A DNA stretch of 14,871 bases from contig JABSRY010000017.1 in NCBI GenBank assembly GCA_013214985.1, forward strand, positions 1 through 14,871, read 5' to 3'. The stretch is from Hyphomicrobiales bacterium (lineage in GTDB: Bacteria; Pseudomonadota; Alphaproteobacteria; Rhizobiales; OSC116). The number at the start of each line of letters is the position of its first letter. Position 1 is the stretch's first letter. A program made the position numbers and the translations under genes. Below are positions 13,082-14,871 of the stretch, piece after piece. The notes under the pieces are model-generated. The model searched no databases, was not told the DNA's origin, and saw nothing but the letters and a program-made list of their open reading frames with translations.

Positions 13082-14162
13082 TCATTCAGATTTAACCTAT
13101 ACCGAGATAGTACAAGATTTAAAAAGCCATGTTGATGTGGTTGTTAAAGACATTTTCCCCAATGCTGTAAAGCATAATACGGGTTGGGCGGTTGGGTCGC
13201 TTGCTGGTGAGAAAGGGTCGAGCCTTTCTATTCGTACTACTGGCGGCACTAAGGCGGGTAACTGGTCTGAATTTGGTGGTGGTGGCGAATTTGGTGATAT
13301 TGGTGATTTGGTACGGCTTGGTTTATTTGATGGCGATCGTAAGAAAGCTATTGACTGGATGAAGTCATTTTTAGGTTATTCTAGCCTTGACCGTAACCAA
13401 ATGCAAAAGAAACGCCGCAAATTGGTAGAGCGGAAAATTGCTGAAGATGAAAATGACGCGCGTGCAGTTGAAAACAAACGAAAAGCTGCGCTCGGTATTT
13501 TTATCAATTCAAAACATATAGGCGGAACATTAGCAGAAAGATATTTGCTTGACCGCCAAATTGAAAAACGAGAAGAAGGTTGGCCGCGATCGTTAAAATT
13601 CCACGAAGGAATGTGGCACGGCGAAACCAAGAAAAAACACCCTTGTTTAATTGCTTGTATTTATGATGGTGCTGGCAATTTTAAAACCATTCATCGAATT
13701 TATTTGCAAGTTATGCCAGATGGCACTGTTAAAAAATTGCAAAATGTTAAAAAAGCAAAGCTTCTATATGGCGCTTTTGCGGGTGGGTTTGTGCCTATTT
13801 GTAAGGGCAATAGTAAAACAAGCATGAAAGAAATGCGACCCGATGAAAAATTGATGATTTGCGAGGGTATTGAGGATGCATTGATTTTGATGTTTTACCG
13901 CCCAAGTTACCGAATTATTGCCGCTGTTAGCCTTGGCAACATTGGTGCGATTGCTGAATTTTTACCTGAAACATGCCGACATGTGACTTTGTTTAAAGAC
14001 AATGACGACAGTGTGGCTGCAAATGACGGATTTGCACGGGCGTGTAAGGCGCATGCTATTGCGGGGCGCAAAGTGGTTATTAGTAGTGCGCCGCTTGATT
14101 TTAAAGATGTGAACGATTGGCTTAAAGCTATCAAAATTGAAGATGCGGCAACAAATATATGA
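13074..14162 (+). CDS. Toprim-domain primase-like protein
   Basis: 362 residues from ATG 13074 (MNNHSDLTYTEIVQDLKSHV), with GAGG nine bases upstream; two upstream in-frame Met codons lack a better site. The N-terminal part (about 20-95) has the shape of a primase DNA-binding domain (WAVGSLAGEKGSSLSIRTTG, then WSEFGGGGEFGDIGDLV) but lacks the zinc-binding Cys/His of CHC2 fingers. A linker with YLLDRQI follows and a middle domain (HPCLIACIYDGAGNFKTIHR). The Toprim domain is at about 255-350: catalytic Glu in LMICEGIEDALIL and the acidic motif TLFKDNDDS. This is the DUF7146-plus-Toprim layout of phage and plasmid replication primases. It should prime element replication with the helicase-type protein encoded just downstream (ATGA overlap). 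Confidence 0.88.
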   Translation: MNNHSDLTYTEIVQDLKSHVDVVVKDIFPNAVKHNTGWAVGSLAGEKGSSLSIRTTGGTKAGNWSEFGGGGEFGDIGDLVRLGLFDGDRKKAIDWMKSFLGYSSLDRNQMQKKRRKLVERKIAEDENDARAVENKRKAALGIFINSKHIGGTLAERYLLDRQIEKREEGWPRSLKFHEGMWHGETKKKHPCLIACIYDGAGNFKTIHRIYLQVMPDGTVKKLQNVKKAKLLYGAFAGGFVPICKGNSKTSMKEMRPDEKLMICEGIEDALILMFYRPSYRIIAAVSLGNIGAIAEFLPETCRHVTLFKDNDDSVAANDGFARACKAHAIAGRKVVISSAPLDFKDVNDWLKAIKIEDAATNI

Positions 14163-14808
14163 CAATAAAAGACCCAAACGACCCTGTTAATGACAAAATT
14201 AACGATATTGAAGAGGATAATATTACCGATGTTATAGGTGATGCTATCGACAACGGGATTGTATATTCAGATGGTGACAGTGAAGTTGAAGAAGAAACGC
14301 CGCCTTTAACCAGTGCTGGCAAAAAAAGAACGCCTAGAAAAACCTCGAAAAAATCAGATAGTGACAAGGCTGACAAATATATAGCTAAAAGTGACAAGGC
14401 TAAAAATAGCAAGCCAAAACGCAAGCGCCGTACAAAGGCGCAAATTGCTGAAGCTTTTGAAGCTGCTCTTGATGAATATCAGAAAGATAAAGCAAGCCAG
14501 AAAGACACTAAAAAAGCCAAACAAGAAAAAACACCTGCCCCTGCCCCCGAAGAATTTAAACCTGCATATAATGTAAATGTACCCGCGGTGCATGGACATG
14601 ATGCTGGATTTTTTTAGATGAAAATGGCCGTCGCAACTATTGGGAAGCAGATAATTTTGGTTTACCAGTTGGTTGCCCTGTGCAAGTGCTTGGTAAATGT
14701 GGTTCTCAATTCTATTATTTAGATGCCAATAACCAAATTGTTGATTTGTTAGCAAAAGACCATGGGCGAAACACAATTTCTAGTATGTTTGGGGCATATA
14801 TAGCCTAA
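14159..14808 (+). pseudogene. Replication helicase/primase-type gene, frameshifted at T7 and cut by an IS
   Basis: The first frame (14159-14617, 152 residues) has an acidic N-terminus, then a long Lys/Ser/Thr-rich stretch (about 53-130) and ends HGHDAGFF-stop at a T7 run (14609-14615). In the -1 frame the protein continues without a gap: LDENGRRNYWEADNFGLPVG, then CPVQVLGKCGSQFYYLDANN, then LLAKDHGRNTISSMFG, to a stop at 14806. The pattern '(L/V)P.GCPV.PLG..G..YYYLDA...L..L.AKDH....I..LFG' is, to my knowledge, the start of large phage DUF5906/helicase-type proteins that sit next to Toprim primases. One extra T would restore one frame. The match breaks off at about 14796, where IS-like sequence starts. 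The gene starts with an ATGA overlap on the primase. Either truly decayed, recoded, or a homopolymer sequencing error plus a real insertion. Confidence 0.65.
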
Positions 14809-14871
14809 CGCCTTTAAAATGATTACACTGATATAATGACCTATTCTGTTGATTTTCGCCGCCATATCCTT
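14799..14871 (+). mobile_element. Left end of a probable IS630-family insertion sequence
   Basis: Coding similarity of the helicase-type gene ends at a TATATA sequence (14797-14802). This fits IS630/Tc1-type elements, which insert at TA. The presumed terminal repeat starts near TAGCCTAACGCC (14801-14812), and a transposase-like start follows at 14836. The other end is outside the window, so the boundary is approximate. Confidence 0.5.
14836..14871 (+). CDS. IS630-type transposase, N-terminal fragment (runs off the window)
   Basis: Only 12 residues are visible: MTYSVDFRRHIL. This matches the characteristic beginning of IS630-family transposases (M-(A/T)-Y-S-x-D-(F/L)-R-(K/R)-x-(V/I)-(L/V)), which leads into their N-terminal helix-turn-helix. 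No ribosome site is evident. The short length limits certainty. Confidence 0.55.
   Translation, partial: MTYSVDFRRHIL

Noticed and set aside
14131..14424. 97-codon minus-strand frame resembling a membrane protein
   Set aside because: Leu/Ser-rich mirror of the acidic and Lys-rich segments on the plus strand; no support.
14354..14776. 140-codon minus-strand frame at the right end
   Set aside because: Opposite the Lys-rich helicase-type gene; hydrophobic, Phe-rich composition is the mirror of AAA/AAG codons.
1..14871. CRISPR array, rRNA or riboswitch
   Set aside because: No regularly spaced direct repeats, no rRNA-like sequence and no recognised riboswitch core were found.

Overview
The window reads as the chromosome of an AT-rich alphaproteobacterium, probably a relative of the Hyphomicrobiales (Rhizobiales), with the left part of an integrated mobile element. 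Four things point there: a PdhS/PleC/DivJ-like sensor kinase with a CtrA-type box upstream, a small conserved alphaproteobacterial protein (DUF6324-like), a tRNA-His of the derived alphaproteobacterial type (G1:U72, A73, no encoded G-1/C73), and separately transcribed bfr and bfd genes with iron-box-like promoters. Species cannot be told from the sequence.

Positions 1-7949 are chromosomal and every gene runs on the minus strand. From left to right: a broken small histidine kinase whose reading frame is lost at an A7 run and whose ATPase domain is cut off near base 90; an MMPL/RND-type transporter; bacterioferritin and bacterioferritin-associated ferredoxin (iron storage and release), each with its own promoter; a 1076-residue multi-PAS histidine kinase; and a 71-residue DUF6324-like protein. 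tRNA-His (plus strand) follows at 7950-8026.

From about 8027 to the right edge lies an integrative element (prophage, satellite or ICE-like) inserted at the 3' end of tRNA-His. Its minus-strand arm (8153-11542) holds a tyrosine recombinase adjacent to the tRNA, several small unknown genes and an AlpA/excisionase-like DNA-binding protein. A divergent pair, a CI-like repressor (minus) and a Cro-like repressor (plus), forms the switch at 11696-12402. Four copies of a 17-bp quasi-palindromic operator (core TTC-N7-GAA) sit at the promoters of this switch and of the leftward operon. Rightward of Cro come three strong hairpins ending in a perfect intrinsic terminator (comparable to lambda tR1 or to a C4-type antisense RNA), two small genes, a Toprim primase-like protein, and a replication protein gene that is frameshifted at a T7 run and then cut by what looks like an IS630-type insertion sequence at the right edge. 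The order int - small genes - repressor | Cro - primase is that of phage satellites (PICI/P4-like) and small prophages. No virion genes are visible, but the element continues past the window and its right att site is not seen.

The most unusual points are the operator network with a nested palindrome flanked by DnaA-box-like sequences, the structured RNA plus terminator lying inside an open reading frame downstream of cro, the integrase with Cys at the first catalytic Arg position, the probably leaderless Fur-boxed bfd promoter, and two homopolymer-associated frameshifts that could be decay, recoding or sequencing error.
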